A stretch of DNA of 64,000 nucleotides from JANMDN01 sp031376285 (GCA_031376285.1 JANMDN010000068.1:3553-67552), one strand, 5' to 3'. Numbered from the stretch's first letter, positions 28,755-37,145 are shown. Numbers and translations are program-made. Notes: generated from the sequence alone by a model not told the origin.

Positions 28755-29408
28755 CTAACGATTGAAGGTGAGGACTCCTACGACGAGGAGAATCGACCAT
28801 CCGACGACCGCGACCGCACCAATGATGACCGCGCCAAGCGACTGCACGCGGGTCCGCTCGAGCTCCGACTCTCGCCCGAGCATTCCGAATCCGATTCCGA
28901 CGGCGGCAAGCGGAAACAGGAGTGTCCCGGCGGCTGACAGAAGGATGGCGCGTGCCGGGGCGCGGTTCTCGCCGCCCAGCCATCGTGGGTGGAGGGCCGC
29001 CAGCGCGAAACCTGCAAGCGCAAGGGCTGACGCGAGCACGGCGAGCTTGCCACTCCCGAGGAGTTCCACCGGCGTGTTCTTCGCGAAGCGCTCGTCGGTG
29101 CGTGCCCGAATGATCGCGAGCGCCGGCAGGAAGGCCCCCGTCAAGGCCACGACAAGCCCGCCGATACGCAGACCTGGGCGGCGCGCCGAGAGGGACAAAA
29201 CCACGAACGCGAGAATCATCAGGATCCCAAGTATCGTGATCGCTCCGTCGAAACGAAGTGTCCGCGTCCCGCCGGTTGCCACCTGACCACGCACGACACC
29301 GCGAGAGCCGACCGCGATCAGTAACACGCCGGCGAGCAGACCGAGAATGAACCCGGGAACGAGGTGTTCCCGCCACGACGGCGCGGATGCCACGGACGGC
29401 TCCGTCAT
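28755..29408 (-). CDS. Membrane protein downstream of gatB (second of two)
   Basis: This 217-residue protein has about five or six predicted helices, beginning with LVPGFILGLLAGVLLIAVG. The ATG at 29408 overlaps the preceding gene's stop by four bases, so it is part of the gat operon by position. The longer frame from 29528 only adds reading from the neighbour. I do not recognise a family. It converges on the transporter operon with a five-base gap. Confidence 0.65.
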   Translation of the reverse strand: MTEPSVASAPSWREHLVPGFILGLLAGVLLIAVGSRGVVRGQVATGGTRTLRFDGAITILGILMILAFVVLSLSARRPGLRIGGLVVALTGAFLPALAIIRARTDERFAKNTPVELLGSGKLAVLASALALAGFALAALHPRWLGGENRAPARAILLSAAGTLLFPLAAVGIGFGMLGRESELERTRVQSLGAVIIGAVAVVGWSILLVVGVLTFNR

Positions 29409-30061
29409 GGATGCGCGACGAACATGGCGACGACAATCGCGGCGAACCAGAGCAGCCCGAGCGCGGCGAGGATCATGGCGACCCGGGTCGCGCCGCGGCC
29501 GGACTCCGGCGGGGATGAGGGCGCACAAGCGATGGAGAACGCGGCGGGTGCGACCGGTGGAAAAAGGAACGCCAGCAGGCCGACACCGAGTGTCTTGGCG
29601 CTGTGCCCTTGCATCGGCCCGAATCGCCCGGCCGAACGCCAGAGGGCGGTTGCGCCGACAAGGAGAAGCCCGAGCGACACGACGGCAAGCCAGGCACCCA
29701 TCCGAAACGAGTTGCGACTGGCCGGCCCGAGCACTTCGTCATCGATCCGAACGCCCAGCAGGAAGAAGGCTACGAAGAGGCCCATCATCAGTGCGAGGCA
29801 GGACGCGGCGAGGCGCCACACTCTGGACTTCGCCAGCGCAAAAAGCCCAATCGACACGGCGAGCAAGATCACTCCCGTCATGCGAGGGGTGCCGTCCTTG
29901 AGCGTCCTCACGACCGTCGCGCCAGCGGCCCTCTGGATGAACAGCTCGCGACCACCTGAGAGGATCATCGGGACCGCCGCGAGCGCGCAAAGACCCAACC
30001 CCAACTTCCCAAGCCGGAGTCCGGCCCCCGGCGTCTCGGTCACAACGCTCGCCTCGCTCAT
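29405..30061 (-). CDS. Membrane protein downstream of gatB (first of two)
   Basis: This is a 218-residue protein with about six predicted helices (for example MTGVILLAVSIGLFALA and LALMMGLFVAFFLLGV). The ATG overlaps the gatB stop by four bases and its own stop overlaps the next gene the same way. This chain suggests one transcript: gatC, gatA, gatB and two membrane genes. The two membrane proteins have similar size and layout and may be distant paralogs. No family is recognised. Confidence 0.65.
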   Translation of the reverse strand: MSEASVVTETPGAGLRLGKLGLGLCALAAVPMILSGGRELFIQRAAGATVVRTLKDGTPRMTGVILLAVSIGLFALAKSRVWRLAASCLALMMGLFVAFFLLGVRIDDEVLGPASRNSFRMGAWLAVVSLGLLLVGATALWRSAGRFGPMQGHSAKTLGVGLLAFLFPPVAPAAFSIACAPSSPPESGRGATRVAMILAALGLLWFAAIVVAMFVAHP

Positions 30062-31503
30062 GCGGTTCGCTCCCGAATGATCGCCGTGACCGCCGCCGCG
30101 TCGGCGCGTCCCTGAGTCTCCTTCATCGCCTGACCGACGAAAAAACCGACCAGCTTCTCCTTGCCGTCGCGAAGCTCCTGGGCCTGGGCTGGATTCTCGG
30201 CAAGCAGTCGATCGACGACCGCTTCAAGCTCACCCGAATCGGCAATCTGACCGAGGCCCTTGGCCTGGACGATCGCACCAGGAGACCCACCCCCAGCGAT
30301 CACCTCGGCGAGGACGTCCTTTGCGACGGCCTGCGAGACCGTCCGTGCGGCGACCAAGTCGACGAGTTCCGCCATCAGCTCCGGCGTCACCCGACTCTCC
30401 CACGGCTCCTGACCAAGCTCACGAAGCTGAGCGCGAAGCTCGCCGCGAATCCAGTTGGCCGCGAGTTTCGGGTCGGTCAATGCTGCCGCCCGCTGGAAGT
30501 AGGCAACAAGCTCCGGCTGCTCTGAAAGCACCTCGGCGTCCTCGAAGCTGAGGCCGAGGTCTGCGACCCACCGACGACGAACCGCGCCTGGAAGCTCCGG
30601 AAGGTCCCGTCGGAGTTCCTCGACCCAGGCAGGGTCGGGCTCAACCGCGACGAGGTCCGGCTCCGGAAAGTACCGGTAGTCGTGCGACTCTTCCTTGCTT
30701 CGCAAGGAATGAAGGCTGCCCGATGCCGGGTCGTAGTGCAGGGTCTCTTGGGCAACCCGCCCGCCGTCCTCGAGAATCGCGATCTGTCGCGCAATCTCGG
30801 CGTCGACGCCACGCTCGAGAAAGCGGAACGAGTTCATGTTTTTGAGCTCGGTCTTCGTACCAAGCTCGGTGGTACCCGCCTGTCGAACGCTCACGTTGGC
30901 GTCGCAGCGCAGCGACCCCTCGTCCATGTTGACGTTCGAGACGCCCAGGAAAAGGAGGGTCTGGCGCAGCTGGTGCAGGAAGGTGTTCGCGTCGGCGGCA
31001 CTGCGCAGATCGGGCTCGGTCACGATCTCGACGAGCGGCGTTCCGCCGCGGTTGAAGTCAACCGCTGAACGTTCCGCGCCGGCCCGACGACCGTCTACTG
31101 AAAGGTGAATGAGCTTTGCCGCGTCCTCCTCCAGATGAGCTCGGGTGATACCGACCTCGAAGTCACCGCGCTCATCGAGCACCGGGAACCGACCCGGTCC
31201 GCAAATCGGATTGTCGAACTGGGAGATCTGGTACGCCTTGGGAAGATCGGGGTAGAAGTAGTTCTTGCGGTGAAAGATGGCCGATGGAGCGATCTCGCAA
31301 CCGAGCGCAAGGCCGACTTGGATCGCCTTGCGAACCGCCTCGGCGTTCAGCACCGGCAGCACGCCAGGGTGTGCGAGACACACCGGGCAGGTATGGGTGT
31401 TCGGCTCGTCGCCGAACGACAGCCGGCAGCCGCAGAAAATTTTGGTCCGAGTCGAGAGTTGCACGTGGATCTCGAGGCCGATGACCGGCTCCCAGGTGCT
31501 CAC
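30058..31503 (-). CDS. gatB: Asp-tRNA(Asn)/Glu-tRNA(Gln) amidotransferase subunit B
   Basis: GatB is the tRNA-binding and kinase-like subunit that activates misacylated tRNA before amidation. The 481-residue product has EPVIGLEIHVQLSTRTKIFC with FCGCRLSFGDEPNTHTCPVC, including the zinc-type Cys residues. It continues with FHRKNYFYPDLPKAYQISQF and a C-terminal YqeY-like tail near 330-480. The start is GTG 31503, whose GTGA overlaps the gatA stop. Presence of GatCAB usually means that the organism lacks GlnRS and/or AsnRS, which is an inference here. Confidence 0.95.
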   Translation of the reverse strand: MSTWEPVIGLEIHVQLSTRTKIFCGCRLSFGDEPNTHTCPVCLAHPGVLPVLNAEAVRKAIQVGLALGCEIAPSAIFHRKNYFYPDLPKAYQISQFDNPICGPGRFPVLDERGDFEVGITRAHLEEDAAKLIHLSVDGRRAGAERSAVDFNRGGTPLVEIVTEPDLRSAADANTFLHQLRQTLLFLGVSNVNMDEGSLRCDANVSVRQAGTTELGTKTELKNMNSFRFLERGVDAEIARQIAILEDGGRVAQETLHYDPASGSLHSLRSKEESHDYRYFPEPDLVAVEPDPAWVEELRRDLPELPGAVRRRWVADLGLSFEDAEVLSEQPELVAYFQRAAALTDPKLAANWIRGELRAQLRELGQEPWESRVTPELMAELVDLVAARTVSQAVAKDVLAEVIAGGGSPGAIVQAKGLGQIADSGELEAVVDRLLAENPAQAQELRDGKEKLVGFFVGQAMKETQGRADAAAVTAIIRERTA

Positions 31504-32942
31504 GCAAACACCCCCGGAGGCGTCGCGTCAAAGCCGATGGCCTGCTCGAGGGCGTGCGCGACATCGAAGAGGCGATTCTCCGAGAATGCCGGCCCAGCGA
31601 GTTGGAGACCCACCGGGAGCCCGTCAGCCAGCCCGCACGGGATCGAAAGCGACGGCAGGCCCGCGAGGCTGACCGGGATCGTGCAGGTGTCGGCCAGGTA
31701 CATCGCGAGCGGGTCGTTCGTGCGCTCGCCGAAGCGAAACGCGACCGTCGGGGAGGTCGGCGACGCGATCACATCGACCGTCTCGAACGCCTTCGCGAAG
31801 TCCCGCACGATCAGCGTGCGTACCCGCTGCGCCTGGGCGTAGTAGGCGTCGTAGTAGCCGGACGCGAGGGCGAAGGTGCCGAGCATGATCCGGCGCTTGA
31901 CCTCCGGGCCGAACCCTTCGCCACGGGTCCGCTCGTAGTGCTCGAGCAGATCCTCGGCGTCGGCCGCGCGGTGGCCGTAACGAACGCCGTCGAAGCGCGC
32001 CAGGTTCGCAGAGCATTCTGCGGGCGCGATGAGGTAGTAGGTCGCAAGACCGTAGCGCGAGTTCGGAAGGCTGACATCCACGACGCTTCCACCGAGCGCC
32101 TCGACGTGGCCGATTGCCGCCTCGACGGCGCTGCGAACGCCGGGCTCGGTGCCCTCCCCCATCAGTTCCCGTACGACGCCGACCCGGACTCCGTCGAGGC
32201 GTTCGGCATCCGGTACGCGGATCGGCTCCGGCCAGTCAAGCGAGGTCGAGTCCCGCGGGTCACGACCGACGATCTGCGAGAGGAGCAGCGCACCGTCGCG
32301 GACCGTTCGAGTGAACGGGCCAACCTGGTCAAGCGACGACGCGAACGCGATCAGCCCGTAGCGCGAGACGGCACCGTAGGTGGGCTTGACGCCGACGATT
32401 CCGCACAGCGCTGCCGGCTGACGGATGGAACCACCGGTGTCAGAGCCAAGCGACCACGGAGTCTGAAAGGCGGCAACCGCGGCGGCCGAGCCACCGCTCG
32501 ACCCACCGGGCACCCGCCCCGCATCCCAAGGGTTTCGTGTCGGGTGGTACGCCGAGTTCTCGGTGCTCGACCCCATGGCGAATTCGTCCATGTTCGTCTT
32601 GCCGATGACGACCGCCCCGGCGGCTTCGAGTCGCTCGACACAGGTCGCGGTGTAGATCGGCCGAAAACCCTCGAGGATCTTCGACCCGGCGGTCGTCACC
32701 AGATCACGCGTTGAAAGCGCGTCCTTGATGGCGATGGGAACCCCAGCAAGCGGGGGCCGCGTCGGCAGGGCGTCAATCGCTCGGGCTCGCGCTCTCGCCC
32801 GCTCCGGATCGACGGCGAGGAACGATCCCCACCGGTCATCCTCAATTCTCGCGAGGTGCGCGTCGACGAGTTCGAGCGAGCTGACCTCGCCTGAGGTGAG
32901 GGCGGCGATCTGGCCTTCTGCGGACTGGCGAATAACGGTCAG
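31500..32942 (-). CDS. gatA: Asp-tRNA(Asn)/Glu-tRNA(Gln) amidotransferase subunit A, no standard start codon
   Basis: GatA is the amidase that releases ammonia from glutamine. The frame carries GEVSSLELVDAHLARI, then PLAGVPIAIKD with the catalytic Lys, GGSSGGSAAAVAAF and LGSDTGGSIRQPA with the Ser pair. These reach upstream of the first GTG at 32699, so initiation must be earlier. Back to the nearest in-frame stop there is no ATG, GTG or TTG. CTG at 32942 (GAGG about 11 bases before, just after the gatC stop) and ATT at 32933 are the best candidates. I use 32942, giving 480 residues. Its stop overlaps the gatB start. Confidence 0.85.
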   Translation of the reverse strand: MTVIRQSAEGQIAALTSGEVSSLELVDAHLARIEDDRWGSFLAVDPERARARARAIDALPTRPPLAGVPIAIKDALSTRDLVTTAGSKILEGFRPIYTATCVERLEAAGAVVIGKTNMDEFAMGSSTENSAYHPTRNPWDAGRVPGGSSGGSAAAVAAFQTPWSLGSDTGGSIRQPAALCGIVGVKPTYGAVSRYGLIAFASSLDQVGPFTRTVRDGALLLSQIVGRDPRDSTSLDWPEPIRVPDAERLDGVRVGVVRELMGEGTEPGVRSAVEAAIGHVEALGGSVVDVSLPNSRYGLATYYLIAPAECSANLARFDGVRYGHRAADAEDLLEHYERTRGEGFGPEVKRRIMLGTFALASGYYDAYYAQAQRVRTLIVRDFAKAFETVDVIASPTSPTVAFRFGERTNDPLAMYLADTCTIPVSLAGLPSLSIPCGLADGLPVGLQLAGPAFSENRLFDVAHALEQAIGFDATPPGVFA

Positions 32943-32944
32943 GG

Positions 32945-33235
32945 CTAGCCAATCCTCGGCACGCCGAAGCCACCGGCGATCACGTCGGGGGCCTCGCGGA
33001 GGGCGTCGTCGCGCGATAGCGACGGCGCAGGGTCATCGCTGCGAAGCACGTTCTTGACCTCGACGACGTGCGTGGTCGGGGGGACGTCGTGCAGGTCGAG
33101 GGCCTGGATCTCGGCGACGTAGTCGAGGATCACCGAGAGTTCGCCCCGCATCCGCTCTGCCTCGTCCTCACCAAGCCCGAGACGGGCGAGACGGGCAACG
33201 TGGCGGACGACTTCTGCTTCAATCACGGCGGGCAT
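32945..33235 (-). CDS. gatC: Asp-tRNA(Asn)/Glu-tRNA(Gln) amidotransferase subunit C
   Basis: This is a 96-residue small subunit that stabilises GatA on GatB. It shows VVRHVARLARLGLGEDEAER, ELSVILDYVAEIQALDLHDV and the C-terminal LRSDDPAPSLSRDDALREAP, all family motifs. The ATG at 33235 begins MPAVIEAEVV. It heads the gat operon; the stop is two bases from the proposed gatA CTG start. Confidence 0.92.
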   Translation of the reverse strand: MPAVIEAEVVRHVARLARLGLGEDEAERMRGELSVILDYVAEIQALDLHDVPPTTHVVEVKNVLRSDDPAPSLSRDDALREAPDVIAGGFGVPRIG

Positions 33236-33312
33236 GCTATCGGAGTGTCGGCGTCCGCCCGGGTCTAAGGCAGCACGCCAGGACGATCGTCGTCCGCCAC
33301 CTTTGAGTGGCG

Positions 33313-33666
33313 CTACCGCCGTGTGAGCAGGACGATCGCCAGGTAGCTGAAGCCAACGGCGAGGCAAACCGCGCAACCCAGCCAGAAGGCGACGGTCGCG
33401 ACCTTCGGTCCGGGGAGGCGGAGGGTGGCGAGGGCAGCGGCGATCGCACCGGCGACGAAGGCCCCGATCCACGACAGCAGCAGCCAAACCGCGTACGTGA
33501 GGCCGGCAAAGTGGCCATGCGCTCTGGGCCATTCCAGTCCAAGCAGTCAGAGCACCCCCATGAGGAATGCCACCCACGCGGCGGTCGAGAGCCCAAGCGC
33601 GAACCACGCGAGGGCAGCCCGCTTGTCGCCTACTTCGCGAATCCGATCGAATCGGTATTCAGCCAT
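33313..33666 (-). pseudogene. Small membrane protein interrupted by an in-frame TGA
   Basis: From ATG 33666 the minus strand reads MAEYRFDRIREVGDKRAALA and WFALGLSTAAWVAFLMGVL, then meets TGA at 33547-33549. It continues in the same frame as LLGLEWPRAHGHFAGLTYAV and on through two more hydrophobic stretches to a TAG at 33313. The whole frame has 117 codons and reads naturally as a three-helix membrane protein. The TGA replaces a codon at a position where Trp (TGG) would fit. It could be a recent nonsense mutation, a sequence error or readthrough; selenocysteine is unlikely without a visible SECIS hairpin, which I did not find. Confidence 0.6.
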
Positions 33667-33730
33667 CCCATCGTGGTGGTATCGGCCCGAGTGGGCCAAG
33701 AGGCAAGTCAGCGAGGGTCACAGATCACCC

Positions 33731-33778
33731 CCAAAAACAGGAACGGGCCCGGTGGCACGTCACATGCCTCCGGGCCCG
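33731..33778 (-). terminator. Intrinsic terminator of the small RNA transcript
   Basis: On the minus strand, arms 33770-33778 and 33744-33752 form a nine-base-pair GC stem (CGGGCCCGG type). An inner GGCA/TGCC pairing extends it, and the TTCCTGTTTTT tract follows (T-run at 33733-33737). The opposite strand has no T-run, which sets the direction. Confidence 0.7.
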
Positions 33779-33909
33779 GGTGGCAGCAGTGGTTTGGCGA
33801 GGGGCGTGTGTCTGGCTCCTCCCGGCTGCCGATGCGCATCAGGAGATACGCCCCTAGCTACTGCCACCTCCACAAGGTCTTTGCAAGCGGACCACCTCCT
33901 TTCTGTGGT
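33733..33909 (-). ncRNA. Structured small RNA gene with own promoter, ribosome site and terminator
   Basis: This is a compact minus-strand unit between the flippase-like gene and the interrupted membrane gene. A promoter (33916-33944) predicts a start near 33909. The RNA carries a perfect GAAAGGAGGTGG ribosome-site sequence (33891-33903) and a 13-codon ORF. It has a long-range stem made of two 8-bp perfect helices: 33861-33868 with 33779-33786, and 33848-33855 with 33800-33807. Inside it is a GATGCGCATC palindrome at 33831-33840, and it ends in the terminator. I know no named RNA class that matches. Function is unknown; a leader peptide-like regulator or a small-protein mRNA are both possible. 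Confidence 0.6.
33854..33895 (-). CDS. Tiny ORF within the small RNA
   Basis: From GTG 33895 the frame reads VVRLQRPCGGGSS then TAG; a TTG at 33886 gives a 10-residue QRPCGGGSS-type peptide. The GTG overlaps the GGAGG sequence, so the TTG, which has GGAGG about 9 bases upstream, is the likelier start. The peptide has a single Cys followed by glycines. Its translation is inferred only from the unusually strong ribosome site. Confidence 0.35.
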   Translation of the reverse strand: MVRLQRPCGGGSS

Positions 33910-33915
33910 AGCGCG

Positions 33916-33944
33916 ACGATAGCTCTCGTCTCGGACGCACTCAA
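33916..33944 (-). promoter_or_regulatory. Predicted promoter of the small RNA
   Basis: On the minus strand TTGAGT (33939-33944) and TATCGT (33916-33921) are spaced by exactly 17 bases. The -35 box overlaps the last bases of the flippase-like gene. Confidence 0.6.
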
Positions 33945-34897
33945 GAGGTAGACGACGGTCGCTCGGTCTGCTCCCGCCGACCGGTGGCGATCGCCTCGCG
34001 GATGCTCACCCCCCGAAGCATGAGCGCCATGCATGTAAAGCCGAGGATGACGTTGGTCGCGAGGATCGCCACCTCCATCCCAACGCTGAAGGCAAGGAGG
34101 TCGGTCTTCGCCGCCGTTCCGGCGAGGAGGACCACCGCAAGTGCCTGCTTCGGACCGATTCCCCCGGGCGTCAGCGGGAGCGCCGTGGCCGCGCTTTGGA
34201 CCACCAGCACCAGCAGGGCATTCTCGAAGGTCGCCGGGATATGAAATGCCTCCAAGAAGAACCACGCGGTGGCGATCCTGCAGATCCATCCCACGGCCTG
34301 GAGGGCCGCGACGCGCTTGAGGTAGCGCCGTGGGTTGCGCAGAATGTTGAAGCCGTCGGCGACCCTCGCCCAGAACCGCCTGAGCTGGCGTCGCTTGATG
34401 ATGAACGTCGCAAACGCCGCGAAGGCGAGGACGACGAAGGCGACGAGAGCGACCGTCGCATGCTCGGCGATGAACGAGACCTCGAAGGCGGGAAGTCCCG
34501 GAAGGCTCGGGACATGGCCGGTGAGCCAGGCCCACAGGAGCAGGAGGAAGGCCGCGGGTATGTCGAAGAGCGTCTCGACGAGAAGCGTCGCGCCGAGCGT
34601 CGGGTAGCTCGCCCCGGGGAGCTTCTGGCGTACGAGGAAGAGCTTGGTGACGTCCCCGGCCCGCGCGGGGAGCACCGCGTTGATCCCGACCCCGGCGCAG
34701 TACGAGCCGAAGACGCGCGGCCACCGAACGCGCTCACCGGGAAGCGCGTCGGCGATGATGCTCTGCCAGGCGCGGGTTCGCAGGATGAGGTTGGCCATGT
34801 GGAAGACAAGCGCGAGGGCCATGGCGTGCCAACCCACCGACCCGAGGCGATCGACGAACACCTCGACGGCGTCCCAGAATCTCGCGATCGACCGCAT
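33941..34897 (-). CDS. LPG-synthase-type flippase-like membrane protein
   Basis: This 318-residue membrane protein has about eight helices. It contains VFGSYCAGVGINAVLPARAG followed by DVTKLFLVRQKLPG, the signature of the lysylphosphatidylglycerol synthase TM (UPF0104) family, whose members may move or modify lipids. The soluble transferase domain of MprF is absent, so it is the stand-alone membrane type. The second motif, ALPLTPGGIGPKQAL, is also typical. It is divergent from thiL. Substrate not known. Confidence 0.85.
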   Translation of the reverse strand: MRSIARFWDAVEVFVDRLGSVGWHAMALALVFHMANLILRTRAWQSIIADALPGERVRWPRVFGSYCAGVGINAVLPARAGDVTKLFLVRQKLPGASYPTLGATLLVETLFDIPAAFLLLLWAWLTGHVPSLPGLPAFEVSFIAEHATVALVAFVVLAFAAFATFIIKRRQLRRFWARVADGFNILRNPRRYLKRVAALQAVGWICRIATAWFFLEAFHIPATFENALLVLVVQSAATALPLTPGGIGPKQALAVVLLAGTAAKTDLLAFSVGMEVAILATNVILGFTCMALMLRGVSIREAIATGRREQTERPSSTS

Positions 34898-34968
34898 GCC
34901 CAGAGTTTAGGTCTCTCGGCCGACAACCCAGTCGTAGGAAACACCGCCCGTTCTCGTACGATCTGCCG

Positions 34969-35940
34969 ATGGAACTCGATCTGATCGCGCAGATCGCCGC
35001 TCGACTGAGCGTGCGACCCGGTGTCACGGTCGGGATCGGCGATGACGCCGCGGTGCTCGACACCGACCCGCCGCTTGTCGTGAGCACCGACATGCTGGTG
35101 GAGGGACGTCATTTTCGGCGCGAATGGACCGGTGAGGTCGACCTCGGGCACAAAGCCCTCGCCGTGAACCTGTCTGATCTCGCGGCAATGGGCGCCGGGC
35201 CGCTGCTTGCGACCGTAGCGCTCGGGATACCGTCAGACGGGACGGCGTCGAGCGGCGCCGTCGAGCGCCTCTATAACGGTATGGAGGCGCTCGCGTCCGT
35301 GCAGGGCATGACGATTGGCGGCGGGGACATCACCGGCGCGCCGTGCCTGGTCATCTCGATCACGGTGATCGGTCAGATGTCTCCGGGCGAGCGTCCACTC
35401 CTTCGCTCGGGAGCCCTGCCCGGCGATGTGATCTGCGTGACGGGAGCGCTCGGGGCAGGCCGGGCCGGGCTTATGGTCCTCGAGGATCCGACGCTCATCC
35501 CTCCCGGCAAGGTGACAGACACTCTGACGCTCGCACACCGGAGGCCGATCCCGCGAGTGTCGGCCGGCCGGGTGCTTGCTCAGCTGGGCGCGCACGCGGC
35601 CATGGATATCTCCGATGGGCTGGCCCTCGACGCGCACCGGATGGGGCGAGCAAGCGGCGCGCGGATCGTGATCGACCTCGACCGTGTGCCGGTCGCCCCC
35701 GGGGTTGGGGCCGTGGCGAAGGCCGCCGCGCTCGACGCGAAGCTTCTCGCCGCCACGGGGGGAGACGACTACGAGCTGGTATTCGCGCTCCCTGAGAGCA
35801 TGCTCACGGCGCTCAACGCCCTCATCGACACTGCGGTCAGCGTCGTCGGCTGGGTGGAGGACGGCGAACCGGGCGTTGAACTTCGCCGCCGCGGTGAGGT
35901 GGTCGTGCCACCCTCACTCGGTTGGCAGCACCCGCTCTAA
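34969..35940 (+). CDS. thiL: Thiamine-monophosphate kinase
   Basis: ThiL phosphorylates thiamine monophosphate to the active cofactor TPP. The 323-residue product has VTVGIGDDAAVLDTDPP, STDMLVEGRHFRREW and LAVNLSDLAAMGAGP, all ATP/Mg-binding motifs of the family, and AAMDISDGLALDAHRMG. The ending TGGDDYELVFALPE is the second conserved motif. It is not next to the riboswitch-controlled transporter, but both serve thiamine supply. The stop overlaps the converging lytic transglycosylase gene. Confidence 0.94.
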   Translation: MELDLIAQIAARLSVRPGVTVGIGDDAAVLDTDPPLVVSTDMLVEGRHFRREWTGEVDLGHKALAVNLSDLAAMGAGPLLATVALGIPSDGTASSGAVERLYNGMEALASVQGMTIGGGDITGAPCLVISITVIGQMSPGERPLLRSGALPGDVICVTGALGAGRAGLMVLEDPTLIPPGKVTDTLTLAHRRPIPRVSAGRVLAQLGAHAAMDISDGLALDAHRMGRASGARIVIDLDRVPVAPGVGAVAKAAALDAKLLAATGGDDYELVFALPESMLTALNALIDTAVSVVGWVEDGEPGVELRRRGEVVVPPSLGWQHPL

Positions 35941-36530
35941 CGCAGCTCGACGGCGTAGGCGCGACGGTAGACGCCGATGTCGTGTTCGACGTCGGTCACG
36001 AACGCCCGGGTCTCGGGAAACGGGACGTCAGCCGGGAATGCGAACGTGCGACCGGCCGTCCGCGCCTTGGCGACCCACTCCGCAAGGTTCGTCTCACCGG
36101 CGTTGTAGGCGACGAGCGCCGAACGCGTGCTCCCGTAGCGGTCAATGAGATACCGCAGATACCACGAGCCGTACGCGATGTTCACCGCCGGGTCCACGAG
36201 CTGATCGGGAGGAGGGCTCGGGCGCTCCTTCTGGTCGGCGATGAACCTGGCCGTGCTCGGTAGCACCTGCATCAGGCCCACAGCACCGGGCGCCGAGCGC
36301 GAGTCGGGCACCCAGCCGCTCTCCTGGCGGATCACCGCCGCGATCAGCGCCGGTTCGAGGTCGTAGCGCGCTGCCTCACTCCGAATCGTCTCGACGTGCT
36401 CAAGCGGATAGAAGATCCTCGCGTACCAATCGGGCTGGGCCCGGTGAACCGCGAGCCAGGTGAGGCCGCAGACCGCGACAAAGAGCGCGAGGGCAAGCGC
36501 CCTACGGCGGCGGTGTCGCGCGTGGCTCAT
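35937..36530 (-). CDS. Lytic transglycosylase (SLT family)
   Basis: This 197-residue enzyme cleaves peptidoglycan. An N-terminal membrane anchor (ALALALFVAVCGLTWLAV) is followed by the SLT fold: ALIAAVIRQESGWVPDSRSA with the catalytic Glu (about E70), GAVGLMQVLPSTA, NIAYGSWYLRYLI and SALVAYNAGETNLAEW. I chose ATG 36530, which overlaps the coaE stop (ATGA), rather than the long frame from 36824 that only reads coaE in another frame. The linkage suggests a coaE-slt pair. Confidence 0.9.
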   Translation of the reverse strand: MSHARHRRRRALALALFVAVCGLTWLAVHRAQPDWYARIFYPLEHVETIRSEAARYDLEPALIAAVIRQESGWVPDSRSAPGAVGLMQVLPSTARFIADQKERPSPPPDQLVDPAVNIAYGSWYLRYLIDRYGSTRSALVAYNAGETNLAEWVAKARTAGRTFAFPADVPFPETRAFVTDVEHDIGVYRRAYAVELR

Positions 36531-37093
36531 CTCCGATACTCGGCGAACCGGTCCGCCACCCACGCCGCGAGCTCCTCCACGGACCCGTCGTTTGTGAATG
36601 CGGAGGATGCCATTCGGACCTTGTCGGCCTCGGGAATCTGCCGATCGCGGCGCTCGTTGAACGACTGACCGCGTCCCTCGACCCGCAAACGACGCACGGC
36701 CTCGGAGGCCGTCACGACGAGCGCCGCGTCGAAATGGTTTTGGAGGCCGACCTCGAAGAGCAGCGGAACCTCGCAGACGAGCAGGGGCGGAGGTGGGTCT
36801 CGGCGAAGCACCTCCCTCGCCCACTCCTGTCGGGCCCGTTCGACACGTGGATGCAGGAGCGCTTCGAGCGCGCGGAGACCGTCCGCATCGGCGAACGCGG
36901 CGGGCCCGAGGCGGCCGCGGTCAACGACGCCCCCCGGTGCGACCTCCGCGCCAAACCGCTCGACGACCGCCGCAACGACGTCGGGATCGAGGTAGAGACG
37001 GTGCACGACCTCGTCAGCGGAGAGGACGGCCGCTCCGAGCGCCTCAAACGCCCGGAGCGCCTCCGACTTGCCCGACCCGATGCCGCCCGTCAC
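36527..37093 (-). CDS. coaE: Dephospho-CoA kinase
   Basis: CoaE phosphorylates dephospho-CoA, the last step of coenzyme A synthesis. The P-loop TGGIGSGKSEALRAF is at the very start, and LSADEVVHRLYLDPDVV, LLHPRVERARQEW and LLVCEVPLLFEVGLQNHFD follow. The only standard start near the domain is GTG 37093, which removes the first beta strand (CIAV). The frame itself runs upstream through the repetitive rpsA tail without a start. The product is 188 residues. It lies 52 bases downstream of rpsA and overlaps the lytic transglycosylase gene. Confidence 0.88.
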   Translation of the reverse strand: MTGGIGSGKSEALRAFEALGAAVLSADEVVHRLYLDPDVVAAVVERFGAEVAPGGVVDRGRLGPAAFADADGLRALEALLHPRVERARQEWAREVLRRDPPPPLLVCEVPLLFEVGLQNHFDAALVVTASEAVRRLRVEGRGQSFNERRDRQIPEADKVRMASSAFTNDGSVEELAAWVADRFAEYRR

Positions 37094-37145
37094 CGCGATA
37101 CAACGCGGCGAGTCGTCTGGAGACCGAGGACCTCCCGACGTCGCG

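Noticed and set aside
33237..33596. 119-residue frame on the minus strand (MGSRPPRGW...)
   Set aside because: It is a different frame of the interrupted membrane gene and shows no hydrophobic pattern.
33313..33666. Selenocysteine gene
   Set aside because: No SECIS-type hairpin is seen after the TGA and no selenium-related gene is in the window; a plain nonsense mutation is simpler.
33881..33910. Plus-strand sequence resembling a 16S rRNA 3' end (GGACCACCTCCTTTCT)
   Set aside because: It is the complement of the strong ribosome site on the minus strand; no other 16S sequence is near, so it is not an rRNA fragment.
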